A DNA stretch of 64,000 nt from CF-13 sp036782775 (lineage in GTDB: Bacteria > Chloroflexota > Dormibacteria > CF-121): assembly GCA_036782775.1 (NCBI GenBank), contig DAIPYJ010000013.1:1-64000 (forward strand), written 5' to 3'. Under the pieces are notes generated by a model that did no database searches, was not told the DNA's origin, and worked only from the letters and a program-made list of their open reading frames with translations. The translations under genes and the position numbers were made by a program. Below, piece by piece: positions 24,967 to 33,694 of this stretch (position 1 is the stretch's first letter; the number at the start of each line of letters is the position of its first letter).

Positions 24967-26306
24967 AGAGTGTCGAAACCTCGCGACTGACGGAAGCCCC
25001 CGAGCTCAAGCGATTCACGCAGCAGCTTCTGGAACGATCCGACGCCGATCAAACCGAGGTGATCGTCACCGAGTGGGACAGCGCGCTTACGCGCTTCGCC
25101 AATAACGGCATTCACCAGAACGTCGCGGAGCGCAATGCCCAGGTCAGGGTGCGGGTCGTGAAGGATGGCCGAACCGGTGTTGCGTCCGTGAACCAGATGG
25201 ACGAGAAGGCCGCCGGTCAGGTCCTCCACCGGGCGATCGAAATCGCTGGGTTGCAGCCGAAGGGCGAGGTCGTGCCGATGCCGGGACCGGCCAAGAGCCG
25301 CGAGGTGCCGGCATGGTCCGAGGCGACGGCCGGTGCCACGCCCGAGGAGCGCGCCGATTTCGTGCAGGCGATCTGCCAGCGCGCCGAGAGGGCGGGGCTC
25401 AAGGCCTTCGGCGCCTTCAGCACCGGCGCCGCCCAGATCGCGATCGCAAACTCGCTGGGCGCCTTCCATCAGCACCGCGGCACGCAGGCCACCATCAACT
25501 CGGTGGTGATGGGGGAGGCGGGATCCGGGTATGCCGACCGCGGCACCGTCGACGTCGCTGAGCTCGACAAGGAAGAGATCGCCGAAGAGGTCATCGACAA
25601 GGCGCGCCGCAACCAGAATGCGCAACCCGTCGAGCCAGGCGTCTACGAGGTGGTGCTGGAGGAGTACGCGGTTGCCGAGATGCTCGAGTTCATGAGCTTT
25701 ATGGGCTTCAGCGCGCTTGCCGCTCAGGAAGAGCGGAGTTTCATGCGCCTGGGCGAGCGCATCACGGGCGACGCCGTGACCATCTGGGATGACGGACTGG
25801 ATGCGAGCGGGCTGCCGGCTCCCTTCGATTTCGAGGCCGTTCCCAAGCAACGCGTTGAGTTGATCAACAAGGGCGTCGCCAGCGGGCTCGTCTATGACCA
25901 GCAGACGGCAACCAGGGCTGGGCGAAGCTCCACGGGGCACGGTCTGCCCGCTCCCAACACCGAGGGACCATACGCGGTCAACCTGTTCATGCAACCAGGC
26001 TCGGTGCCAAAGGCTGAGCTCGCTTCTGGCATCAAGCGCGGCATCTGGGTCACGCGCTTCTGGTATGTCCGCATCGTCCATCCGAAAGCCTCGATCATCA
26101 CCGGCATGACCCGAGAAGGCACGTTCCTGATCGAGAACGGGAAGATCACGCGTCCGGTCAAGGACCTGCGCTTCACCCAGAGCATCCTCGAGGCGCTGAA
26201 CGGGATGGTGGCGGCAAGCTCGAGCACCAAGCTCCAGATCGGCGAATTCATCGGCGCCACCAGGGCGCCGGCCATTCGGCTCAAGGCCTTCACCTTCAGC
26301 AGTTGA
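24963..26306 (+). CDS. TldE/PmbA-family protease partner
   Basis: The 447-residue TldD/PmbA superfamily protein lacks the HExxxH motif, as expected for the TldE (PmbA) subunit that completes the channel. It shares the superfamily N-terminal pattern ('ALTRFANNGIHQNV') and the C-terminal 'GAPAPIRL'-like ending ('ATRAPAIRLKAF'). The ATG overlaps the tldD stop (ATGA). In-frame open sequence extends upstream to 24849 but lies inside tldD and is not homologous. Its own stop overlaps the next start (TTGA), so three genes form one unit. Confidence 0.9.
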   Translation: MKSVETSRLTEAPELKRFTQQLLERSDADQTEVIVTEWDSALTRFANNGIHQNVAERNAQVRVRVVKDGRTGVASVNQMDEKAAGQVLHRAIEIAGLQPKGEVVPMPGPAKSREVPAWSEATAGATPEERADFVQAICQRAERAGLKAFGAFSTGAAQIAIANSLGAFHQHRGTQATINSVVMGEAGSGYADRGTVDVAELDKEEIAEEVIDKARRNQNAQPVEPGVYEVVLEEYAVAEMLEFMSFMGFSALAAQEERSFMRLGERITGDAVTIWDDGLDASGLPAPFDFEAVPKQRVELINKGVASGLVYDQQTATRAGRSSTGHGLPAPNTEGPYAVNLFMQPGSVPKAELASGIKRGIWVTRFWYVRIVHPKASIITGMTREGTFLIENGKITRPVKDLRFTQSILEALNGMVAASSSTKLQIGEFIGATRAPAIRLKAFTFSS

Positions 26307-27055
26307 CCTTCTATCCGCTGATCGGCCTGCCGACGCTGGCCATCCCGCCGGGGGAAAAGCCGGCTCGATTCGGGATCAACCAGACCTACGTCCGCGCGCT
26401 CGAGGCCGCGGGCTGCGCCCCGGTGCTAATTCCGTTACTCGAGGACGAGGACCAACTCCGTTCGATTTACGAGCGCCTGGATGGCATCGTCTTCCCGGGC
26501 GGGGCCGATGTGGCGCCTGGCGAGTATGGCGAGCAGCCGATCGAGAACCTCAATGTGATCCATCCCGAGCGCGATCGGGTCGAGCTGACTCTTGCCCGCT
26601 GGGCGTTAGAGGCCGATCTCCCGACGCTGGGCATCTGCCGGGGGCAGCAGGTGCTCAACGTCGCGCTTGGCGGCACGCTCTATCAAGACCTCGCTCATCA
26701 GGGCGTCACCAACGTCGATCACTCTGATGAGGACGGGCGGGCCAGAAGCGCGCTCATTCATCGCGTCAGGCTCGATGCAGCCTCGCGCCTCGCCCAACTG
26801 ATCGACGAGACGAGCATCGAGGTCAACAGTCTTCACCACCAGGCGATCAAACAACTGGCGCCGGGTCTCAACGTGACCGGACGCACGGACGACGGGATCA
26901 TCGAAGCGGTGGAGTCAGCCGATCGCCGCTTTCTGATCGCCGTGCAATGGCATCCCGAAGAGCTTCACGAGCTGCCCTGGGCGCGCCGTCTATTCGCGGG
27001 CTTTGTGAAAGAGGTCGCCGGCCTTCGTCTCAGGCGGGGTGAGCGGCGTCCCTGA
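26303..27055 (+). CDS. Class I glutamine amidotransferase-like hydrolase (peptidase C26, PuuD type)
   Basis: The 250-residue triad amidohydrolase has the nucleophile Cys112 in 'LGICRGQQ', His217 and Glu219 in 'QWHPEE', and an oxyanion region 'VFPGGADVAPGEYG'. Relatives cleave gamma-glutamyl bonds, for example gamma-glutamyl-GABA in putrescine use. With the upstream TldD/PmbA protease it could take part in peptide turnover, which is inference. TTG overlaps the pmbA stop. The 3' end overlaps the convergent hypothetical gene by 26 bases. Confidence 0.88.
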   Translation: MTFYPLIGLPTLAIPPGEKPARFGINQTYVRALEAAGCAPVLIPLLEDEDQLRSIYERLDGIVFPGGADVAPGEYGEQPIENLNVIHPERDRVELTLARWALEADLPTLGICRGQQVLNVALGGTLYQDLAHQGVTNVDHSDEDGRARSALIHRVRLDAASRLAQLIDETSIEVNSLHHQAIKQLAPGLNVTGRTDDGIIEAVESADRRFLIAVQWHPEELHELPWARRLFAGFVKEVAGLRLRRGERRP

Positions 27056-27419
27056 GCCAGGGCAATGCAACAGACAGCGGAGCGACCAGGCACAAGAACT
27101 GATCGGCGTTGAGCCGCCGCCGCGAGGCGACCGCAACCGCGGCATCGCCGATCGCCCACCAGGTCGGGCTGTTGGCGGGATCGCCGGCGCGCTGCGTCGC
27201 CGAATCAAATGCCTCGCGATATGGTCCTGTGCCAAGCGCGTCTTCGGCAGCCTTGCGCGCGCCTTCGATCGCGTCGCGTTTTTCGAGCCAGGCCTCCTGC
27301 TGCCGCCGCGCGATCAGGTCGCGGGCCGGATCTGACAGCCCGAGGACGCCCTGGTAGAAACGATCGACGACCGAGCCCGTTGCCCGGTCGTCGTTTTCTT
27401 TCGTAAATGCGCGGCTCAC
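27030..27419 (-). CDS. Conserved-looking protein of unknown function downstream of lon
   Basis: I do not recognise the family. The 129-residue product from GTG 27419 is alpha-helical and charged in its first half ('ARDLIARRQQEAWLEKRDAIE') and has a hydrophobic 'QFLCLVAPLSVALPWL' near the C-terminus. GAAGG just upstream gives a close ribosome site. It starts 10 bases after the lon stop on the same strand and is likely co-transcribed. The open frame extends into lon, but that part is Arg-rich shadow sequence. Confidence 0.5.
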   Translation of the reverse strand: MSRAFTKENDDRATGSVVDRFYQGVLGLSDPARDLIARRQQEAWLEKRDAIEGARKAAEDALGTGPYREAFDSATQRAGDPANSPTWWAIGDAAVAVASRRRLNADQFLCLVAPLSVALPWLRDAAHPA

Positions 27420-27429
27420 GCCTTCGAGG

Positions 27430-29766
27430 TTACGCCGCCTGCGGCATCTCCGCCTGCCTTGGCTCCAGGGCCCAGTCGAGGACCTGCCGGACATCACTCG
27501 CGAGATGAATCGTGAGCGCCTTTCGAACACTCTCGGGTAGATCGTCGAGGTCGGCTTCGTTGCGCGCCGGCAAGATGACTTCCGTCAATCCCGCGCGATG
27601 CGCCGCCAGCAGTTTCTGCTTGACGCCGCCGATCGGCAGCACCTTACCCTGCAGCGTTACCTCGCCGGTCATTCCGATCGTGCTCTTGACCGGTCGGCCG
27701 CTCAGCAGGCTGACGAGCGCCGTCACCATCGTGACGCCGGCCGAGGGCCCGTCCTTTGGAATCGCGCCGGCCGGCACGTGGACGTGGATCGCCTTCTGCT
27801 CGAAGCCGGGCTCGACCCCGACCTCCGCCGCATGCGACCGCACGAATGACAGCCCGATCTGCGCCGACTCCTTCATCACATCGCCCAGCTGCCCGGTCAG
27901 GGTCAGGCCCTTGTCGCCGGGCATCGCCGTCGCTTCGACGAACAGCACCTCACCGCCGACGCCGGTCACTGCCAGCCCGGTCGCGACTCCCGGAACGGCG
28001 GTCCGTTCCGCGGCTTCTTCCTGGAATTTCGCGCGTCCGAGATAGGTCTTGACGTCGATGGCCGTGACATGCACCGGCGCCGTCGCCTTGCCCGATTCCA
28101 GCTGCGTCGCGACTTTGCGGAGCAGCCGTCCCAGCTCGCGTTCGAGGTTGCGGACGCCCGCCTCGCGGGTGTGATCGGCGATGATCCGGCGAAGCGCCTC
28201 GTCATCGACCGCGATATCGTCGGCCGCCAGGCCATTGCGCTCCAGCTGCCGTTTGAGCAGGTGGTCGCGCGCGATCGCTAGCTTTTCCTCTTCGGTATAA
28301 CCGTCGAGGCGGATGATCTCCATCCGATCGAGCAGCGGGGCCGGGATCGTGTCGGCGACGTTCGCCGTCGGGATGAACAAGACCTCCGACAGATCGAGGT
28401 CGACCTCGAGGTAGTGGTCGCGGAAGGAATGGTTCTGCGCCGGGTCGAGCACCTCGAGCAGCGCCGAGGATGGATCGCCCCGCCAGTCGTTGCCGACCTT
28501 GTCGATCTCGTCCAGCATGATCACGGGGTTTCGGGTGCCAGCTTCCTTAAGGGCGCGTGCGATGCGGCCAGGCAGCGCGCCGACATACGTCCGCCGGTGG
28601 CCACGGATCTCCGCCTCGTCGTGGATACCGCCCAGCGAAATGCGGGTGAACTTCCGACCGAGCGCGCGGGCGACCGACTCGCCCAGTGAGGTCTTGCCAA
28701 CGCCAGGCGGTCCGACCAGGGTGATGATGGCGCCCGAACCGCGGCCGCCGATCACCGAAAGCCCTTTCGTCTCGCGACGCTTGCGCACGGCGAGGAACTC
28801 GATGATCCGGCCCTTCACGTCGTCGAGCCCGGTGTGGTCCTCGTCGAGGATCCGGCGCGCCTCGACGACGTCGAACTGATCGCTGGTGCGGTTGTTCCAG
28901 GGCATGTCCAGCATCCAGTCGAGCCAGTTGCGGATCCAGCCCTGCTCGGGGTTCTGCTCGCTGGTGCGTTCCAGCCGGTCGAGCTCGCGCTCGACTTCCT
29001 TGCGCACCGCCTCGGGCATCCCGGCGTCCTCGATCTTCTTGCGATACTCGGCGGCGACGTCACCGTCGGACTCACCGAGCTCCTTCTTGATCGCTTCCAG
29101 CTGCTGGCGTAGCAGGAATTCGCGCTGGCGCTTCTCCATGCCTTCCTGCACCTCGTTGCGGATCTTGTCCTTGAGCGAGGCATCGGCCAGGATCTCACGC
29201 GTCCAGGCGATCAGCTTCTCCAGCCGCGCCTCGACGTCGAGCGCTTCGAGGATCTCGACCTTTCGCTCCAGCGAGAGGTCCGGCGAGTAGCCGGAAAGGT
29301 CGGCGAGCTGGCTCGGCTTGTCGATGCCGTGGACCATCTGCACCACCTCGTTCGCGCCGCGCAGCTCGAGCAGGTTCTCGATCAGCGCCTTGTACTCGCG
29401 GGCGAGCACGTGGGCCCTTTCGGTCAGCGGGTTCACATCGTGCGCCGGTTGGGCGAGAACGCGAAGGGCGGTTCCGGTGCCGGCGGCCGCGCTGCCGACC
29501 GTGGCGCGCGACATCCCCTGCAGGATCGCAACCTCGATGCCATTCGGCAGTTTGCGCGAGTCTTCCAGGTGCGCAACCGTTCCCAGGCGGGCATAGCTAC
29601 CCTCGACGCGGGGGACGAGCAGCACGAGGCCGTTGCTCTCGCGAGCGGCGGCGGCGGCAGCCTTCGCTTCCTCGCGTTCGAGCGGGATGGTGACCACCAT
29701 GCCGGGCAGCACCACTCCGTTGTTGAGCGGGAGGAGCGGAATAAATTCGGTCTTCAGTTCGGGCAT
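27430..29766 (-). CDS. lon: ATP-dependent Lon protease (LonA)
   Basis: The 778-residue, full-length soluble Lon degrades misfolded and regulatory proteins. The N-terminal LAN domain covers about 5-200 and a coiled coil follows. The AAA+ module has Walker A 'GPPGVGKTS' (352-360) and Walker B 'VIMLDEID' (415-422). The protease domain carries the Ser-Lys dyad: Ser675 in 'KDGPSAG' and Lys716 in 'GGVKQK'. A strong AAAGGAG site precedes the ATG. I saw no clear HspR or CIRCE operator in the 85-base upstream gap. Confidence 0.97.
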   Translation of the reverse strand: MPELKTEFIPLLPLNNGVVLPGMVVTIPLEREEAKAAAAAARESNGLVLLVPRVEGSYARLGTVAHLEDSRKLPNGIEVAILQGMSRATVGSAAAGTGTALRVLAQPAHDVNPLTERAHVLAREYKALIENLLELRGANEVVQMVHGIDKPSQLADLSGYSPDLSLERKVEILEALDVEARLEKLIAWTREILADASLKDKIRNEVQEGMEKRQREFLLRQQLEAIKKELGESDGDVAAEYRKKIEDAGMPEAVRKEVERELDRLERTSEQNPEQGWIRNWLDWMLDMPWNNRTSDQFDVVEARRILDEDHTGLDDVKGRIIEFLAVRKRRETKGLSVIGGRGSGAIITLVGPPGVGKTSLGESVARALGRKFTRISLGGIHDEAEIRGHRRTYVGALPGRIARALKEAGTRNPVIMLDEIDKVGNDWRGDPSSALLEVLDPAQNHSFRDHYLEVDLDLSEVLFIPTANVADTIPAPLLDRMEIIRLDGYTEEEKLAIARDHLLKRQLERNGLAADDIAVDDEALRRIIADHTREAGVRNLERELGRLLRKVATQLESGKATAPVHVTAIDVKTYLGRAKFQEEAAERTAVPGVATGLAVTGVGGEVLFVEATAMPGDKGLTLTGQLGDVMKESAQIGLSFVRSHAAEVGVEPGFEQKAIHVHVPAGAIPKDGPSAGVTMVTALVSLLSGRPVKSTIGMTGEVTLQGKVLPIGGVKQKLLAAHRAGLTEVILPARNEADLDDLPESVRKALTIHLASDVRQVLDWALEPRQAEMPQAA

Positions 29767-29851
29767 TTTCTTAGGTCTCCTTTAACTTCTCGACAGGGAC
29801 AACCTGCGAGACATTAGGTTTATGCCCAATGCGGAGCGCCTCAAACGAACG

Positions 29852-30427
29852 CTATCGGGCCGAGTCGATTACCTCGCGGATCGAGGCCGACACCTGCTCC
29901 GGCGCCTGGGTTCCATCGATCAGCTTGAGCTTTTCCTGCCGCCGGTAATAATCGATCAGCGGCGCCGTCTGTTCGAGGAAGACGTCGATGCGATGCGGGA
30001 TCACGTCCGGGCGGTCGTCGCTGCGGTCCTCGAGCTGCGCGCGATGCGCCAGGCGGTTGATCAGCGTCTGGCGGTCGGCCTCGAGATAGAGCACGGCGTC
30101 GAGCGGACGCCCGAGCTCGGCGAGAAGGGCGTCCAGGGCCTGCGCCTGTGGCACGGTCCGTGGAAACCCATCGAGCACGAACCCCTGCTGCGCATCCGGC
30201 CGGCCCAGGCTCTGCCGGATGAGGTCGATGACCACGCTGTCAGGAACCAGTTCGCCGCGGTCGAGATAACCCCTGACCTGGGCACCAAGCGGTGTGTCGG
30301 CCTGCACCAGCGCGCGAAAGATATCGCCGGTCGCGATGTGTGGGATGCCATAGCCGGCGCTCAACCGCTCGGCCTGGGTGCCTTTCCCCGAACCAGGCGG
30401 GCCGAGCAGGACGAGGTCAGCGGCCAT
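29852..30427 (-). CDS. adk: Adenylate kinase, short-LID form
   Basis: The enzyme interconverts ATP, AMP and ADP. The 191-residue product has the P-loop 'GPPGSGKGTQ' at residues 8-17, AMP-site 'ATGDIFRALV', and 'GFVLDGFPRTVPQAQAL'. The LID is the short version without zinc cysteines, as in many Actinobacteria. ATG 30427 is chosen because the P-loop must lie near the N-terminus. The open frame to 30499 overlaps the upstream transglycosylase. It follows that gene by 4 bases. Confidence 0.94.
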   Translation of the reverse strand: MAADLVLLGPPGSGKGTQAERLSAGYGIPHIATGDIFRALVQADTPLGAQVRGYLDRGELVPDSVVIDLIRQSLGRPDAQQGFVLDGFPRTVPQAQALDALLAELGRPLDAVLYLEADRQTLINRLAHRAQLEDRSDDRPDVIPHRIDVFLEQTAPLIDYYRRQEKLKLIDGTQAPEQVSASIREVIDSAR

Positions 30428-30431
30428 CGGA

Positions 30432-31157
30432 CTACTTGCAGGGGAACCCGATGGGTTCGCTGTAGGCGCGGCTCGCCTCATCTTGCGTGATGTAGCCATC
30501 GTGGGCCATCTGGGCCAGCACGCTGAACTGGCGCGCCCGGGCCGCGCAGGGATTCCGAAAGGGATCGTAGACGGACGGTGATTGCGGCAGCCCGGCGAGC
30601 ATCGTCGAGCGCGCGAGGTCCAACTCGATCGGTGGCCGCTGAAAGTACACTAGCGATGCCGCGCCGACGCCATAGGCGCCGTGGCCGTAATAGACGACGT
30701 TGAAGTAGTTCTCCAGGATGGTGTGCTTGTCGAAACGCGCCTCGACCCTGAGCGTCAATAGCAGGTCCTCGATCTTCCGCAGCCCATTGTCGTCGTCATC
30801 GAGATAAACCACCTTGACCAGCTGTTGCGTGAGGGTGCTCGCCCCCTGCAGTGCGCGCCGATGGTACAGGTCGGTCAGGACGGCGCGGATCAACCCCTGG
30901 GTGTCGATGCCCCGATGCTGGTAGAAGCGTTCGTCCTCGATGGCGATCAGCGCCTCGCTCAGATGATCCGGGATTTCGGCCAGCGGCACGCGGCTCGCAC
31001 CATGGGTGGCCAGGACCGCATCGACTCGCTGCGGCAGGTCATCGACGGGCCTGGTCAGCAGCAGACCGACCGCGATTGCGATGCCGAGCAGCGCGGGGAC
31101 ACCCAGGGCAGTGGCGACCAGCACGGCGATCACCTGCTGCCGCCGGAGGCGCCGCAT
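30432..31157 (-). CDS. Monofunctional peptidoglycan glycosyltransferase (GT51)
   Basis: The 241-residue protein has one N-terminal membrane helix (after 'MRRLRRQQ') and a GT51 domain that polymerises lipid II outside the membrane. Motifs are 'AIEDERFYQHRGID' (catalytic Glu), 'QGASTLTQQLVK', 'ENYFNVVYYGHGAYGV' and 'AGLPQSPSVYDPF'. No transpeptidase domain follows, so it is MtgA-like rather than a class A PBP. ATG 31157 gives the expected short cytoplasmic tail. Longer open sequence upstream lies antisense inside pdxS and is not real. It is divergent from pdxS. Confidence 0.9.
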   Translation of the reverse strand: MRRLRRQQVIAVLVATALGVPALLGIAIAVGLLLTRPVDDLPQRVDAVLATHGASRVPLAEIPDHLSEALIAIEDERFYQHRGIDTQGLIRAVLTDLYHRRALQGASTLTQQLVKVVYLDDDDNGLRKIEDLLLTLRVEARFDKHTILENYFNVVYYGHGAYGVGAASLVYFQRPPIELDLARSTMLAGLPQSPSVYDPFRNPCAARARQFSVLAQMAHDGYITQDEASRAYSEPIGFPCK

Positions 31158-31184
31158 TGCGGATGAATTGTAAGGATGGGAAGC

Positions 31185-31190
31185 TAAAAT
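31185..31190 (+). promoter_or_regulatory. -10 box for leaderless pdxS
   Basis: TAAAAT overlaps a first ATG (31189) and is followed 7 bases later by a second in-frame ATG (31198), which is therefore the better start. Confidence 0.5.
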
Positions 31191-31197
31191 GACCCCG

Positions 31198-32106
31198 ATG
31201 GCCGAATTGACGCCGAATTCGGAGGACCGGCGCGGCACCTGGAAGGTCAAAGCCGGTCTGGCCGAGATGCTCAAGGGCGGCGTGATCATGGATGTCGTCA
31301 CGCCGGAGCAGGCGAAGATCGCGGAGGACGCCGGCGCTGTTGCCGTCATGGCGCTCGAGCGCGTGCCCGCCGACATCCGCAAGGAGGGCGGCGTCGCGCG
31401 GATGAGCGATCCGGGATTGATCAGCGCGATCATCGACGCGGTCACCATCCCGGTGATGGCCAAGTGCCGCATCGGCCACTTCGTCGAGGCGCAGGTGCTC
31501 GAGTCGCTCGGTGTCGACTACATCGACGAGAGCGAGGTGCTGACGCCGGCCGATGAAGAGCACCACATCAACAAGCATCCCTTCAAGGTGCCGTTCGTCT
31601 GCGGCTGCCGCGACCTGGGCGAGGCGCTACGCCGCATCGCCGAAGGTGCGGCGATGATTCGCACCAAGGGCGAGGCCGGGACCGGCAACGTGGTCGAGGC
31701 GGTGCGTCATATGCGTGCCGTCACCGCGGCCATCCGCAAGCTGCACGACGCCGGTCCCGAGGAACTGGTCATGGAGGCCAAGCGCATCGGGGCGCCGCTC
31801 GATCTGCTCGAAGAGAGCGCCAAGCTCGGGCGCCTGCCGGTCGTCAACTTCGCCGCCGGCGGGATCGCGACCCCGGCCGATGCGGCCCTCATGATGCAGC
31901 TCGGCTGTGACGGCATCTTCGTCGGGTCTGGCATTTTCAAAGCCGAGAATCCCTCCGCCCGCGCCAAGGCGATCGTGGCGGCGACCACGTACTTCGACCG
32001 GCCGGACATCCTTGCCGATGCGTCCAAGAGCCTGGGCAAAGCCATGCGGGGGTTGGAGATCGGGGCGATCCCCCAGGAGGAACTGCTCGCCGGCAGAGGC
32101 TGGTGA
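31198..32106 (+). CDS. pdxS: Pyridoxal 5'-phosphate synthase subunit PdxS
   Basis: This is the lyase subunit that builds PLP from ribose 5-phosphate, glyceraldehyde 3-phosphate and ammonia. The roughly 302-residue TIM barrel is highly conserved: 'GGVIMDVVTPEQAKIAEDAG', 'ALERVPADIR', 'GGVARMSDP', 'AKCRIGHFVEAQ' and 'NFAAGGIATPADAALMMQLG'. It forms the classic PdxST pair, with the glutaminase pdxT overlapping by GTGA. PLP made here would serve IlvE elsewhere in the window. Confidence 0.98.
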   Translation: MAELTPNSEDRRGTWKVKAGLAEMLKGGVIMDVVTPEQAKIAEDAGAVAVMALERVPADIRKEGGVARMSDPGLISAIIDAVTIPVMAKCRIGHFVEAQVLESLGVDYIDESEVLTPADEEHHINKHPFKVPFVCGCRDLGEALRRIAEGAAMIRTKGEAGTGNVVEAVRHMRAVTAAIRKLHDAGPEELVMEAKRIGAPLDLLEESAKLGRLPVVNFAAGGIATPADAALMMQLGCDGIFVGSGIFKAENPSARAKAIVAATTYFDRPDILADASKSLGKAMRGLEIGAIPQEELLAGRGW

Positions 32107-32690
32107 AAGTCCGGCGCCGCGTTGGCGTCCTCGCGCTTCAGGGAGATTTTCGAGAGCACCTGGCGGCGCTTCGTGCCTGTGAAGTCGAAGGCGTTCCGGT
32201 TCGCCTGGCCGATGACCTGCAGGTGGTCGATGCGCTGATCCTGCCCGGAGGAGAAAGCACGACCATGGAGCGGTTGATGGAGCCGGCGCTCCGGCAGGGC
32301 ATCGTGGAGCGATCGAAGGCGGGGATGCCGGTGCTGGGCACCTGCGCCGGCATGATCCTGATGGCCTCATCGGTCGACGATGGCCGCGCCGACCAGCAGC
32401 CGCTTGGCCTGATGGACGTGGGCATTCGTCGCAACGCCTACGGGCGCCAGCTCGAGAGCTTCGAAACCGAAGTCTCGGCCGACGTGATCGGCGGCCCCGG
32501 TCCGGCCGTCTTCATCCGCGCCCCGCAAGTCGTCCGCCGCGGCTCGGAGGTGACAGCGCTGGCTTCGCATGACGGGCAAGCCGTCGCCATCCAGCAGGGC
32601 AATCGCCTTGCCCTGGCCTTCCATCCAGAGCTGACGCCGGACCGCCGCTGGCATCAGTACTTTCTGTCGTTGAACGGCGAGCGTCGATGA
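32103..32690 (+). CDS. pdxT: Pyridoxal 5'-phosphate synthase glutaminase subunit PdxT
   Basis: The 195-residue class I amidotransferase hydrolyses glutamine and channels ammonia to PdxS. The catalytic Cys is in 'LGTCAGM', His/Glu in 'AFHPEL', and the family signatures 'GVLALQGDFREH' and 'LPGGESTTMERL' are present. GTG overlaps the pdxS stop, and its own stop overlaps the next ATG (ATGA), so translation is coupled through the cluster. Confidence 0.97.
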   Translation: MKVRRRVGVLALQGDFREHLAALRACEVEGVPVRLADDLQVVDALILPGGESTTMERLMEPALRQGIVERSKAGMPVLGTCAGMILMASSVDDGRADQQPLGLMDVGIRRNAYGRQLESFETEVSADVIGGPGPAVFIRAPQVVRRGSEVTALASHDGQAVAIQQGNRLALAFHPELTPDRRWHQYFLSLNGERR

Positions 32691-33694
32691 GCGTCCAGGT
32701 CCGGCCCGCGCAACTCCGGGACCTGGGGGCGATCGAAAGCCTGTACCGCCAGCAATTGCACGAGGCAGAACGCCTGCCGCCGAAAAAGCAGTTCGCGTCC
32801 TCGCGGCTGTGGTTCCTGCTCAACCATGCGTTCGCCTCGATCTTGCCGATCTCCTCGCCTGCCGATCACGTCTATGTCATGGAAGACAAACGCAGCAAAA
32901 GCGTCCGGGGATTTGTCCAGGCGGAGACCGCCGCCCTGGGCCCGAACGCGTGGCAAATCCTCAACCTCTGCCTCAGTCCTGAGCTTGATCGCTTCCAGGG
33001 AGGGACCGCGCTCCTCGACCATCTCTTCAACGAGGGCCTCAATCGCGGCGTCACGAAGTTCGTGGTCCGGGTCCCGGTCGACGATCCGGTTGCGGACCTG
33101 TTCAAGGCGCGCGGCTTCACCGCTTACGCCACGGAGCATGCCCTGCTAAGCGAGTCGATCTCCGGACGTGCGGCGCCACCCGTCGCCGGCTGGCGCGCGA
33201 TGCGCCGCGACGACGAGCTTGGCCTCTACCTTCTTTATTGTTCGTCGACGCCGAAGGCAGTGGCGGCGGTCGAAGCGCCCAGCTTCAGTGACTGGCGTCG
33301 CTCGTTTGGGATCGCCGCACGCGGTGCCCTGCTGCCCCGGCGTGCCGGCCAAGCCCGCTTCGTGGTCGAGCGGGTCCAGATCGTCGGCTGGATGAGTCTG
33401 ACGCCCGGGGGCGGTGGCCGGCCGCATACGCTCGGTCTGATGGCCGCCGCGCAGCCGGCCGATCTATGGCCTTCGCTGATCCAGCGTGCCCTTGCCTATG
33501 TCGCCGAACACCAGCCGGGTCCCGTCTGGTGCAGCTTGCGTCACTACGATGCCGCGGCCATCAAGCTGCTGCAGCGTGAAGGCTTCGAGGTGATCGCCTC
33601 GCAGTCGCTGATGGTGCGCGAGCTGCCCATCAAGGTCCAGGCCAAAATCCGGGTAAGAATCAAGGACAAGCGGCTGGTGCCCCAATATGGCTGA
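32687..33694 (+). CDS. Putative two-domain GNAT acetyltransferase
   Basis: The 335-residue product starts with a GNAT-like 'VRPAQLRDLGAIESLYRQ' and has 'LDRFQGGTALLDHLFNEG', which resembles the acetyl-CoA loop in a degenerate form. A second half with 'LIQRALAYVAEHQPGPVWCSLR' and 'LLQREGFEVI' repeats the GNAT C-terminal pattern. Substrate is unknown. The gene overlaps pdxT by 4 bases and the next ATPase gene by 8, so it is embedded in the pdxST-ATPase unit. Confidence 0.65.
   Translation: MSVQVRPAQLRDLGAIESLYRQQLHEAERLPPKKQFASSRLWFLLNHAFASILPISSPADHVYVMEDKRSKSVRGFVQAETAALGPNAWQILNLCLSPELDRFQGGTALLDHLFNEGLNRGVTKFVVRVPVDDPVADLFKARGFTAYATEHALLSESISGRAAPPVAGWRAMRRDDELGLYLLYCSSTPKAVAAVEAPSFSDWRRSFGIAARGALLPRRAGQARFVVERVQIVGWMSLTPGGGGRPHTLGLMAAAQPADLWPSLIQRALAYVAEHQPGPVWCSLRHYDAAAIKLLQREGFEVIASQSLMVRELPIKVQAKIRVRIKDKRLVPQYG

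Noticed and set aside
24936..26081. Minus-strand open frame (381 codons) opposite the PmbA-like gene
   Set aside because: Antisense shadow, with no family features. The plus-strand gene is clear.
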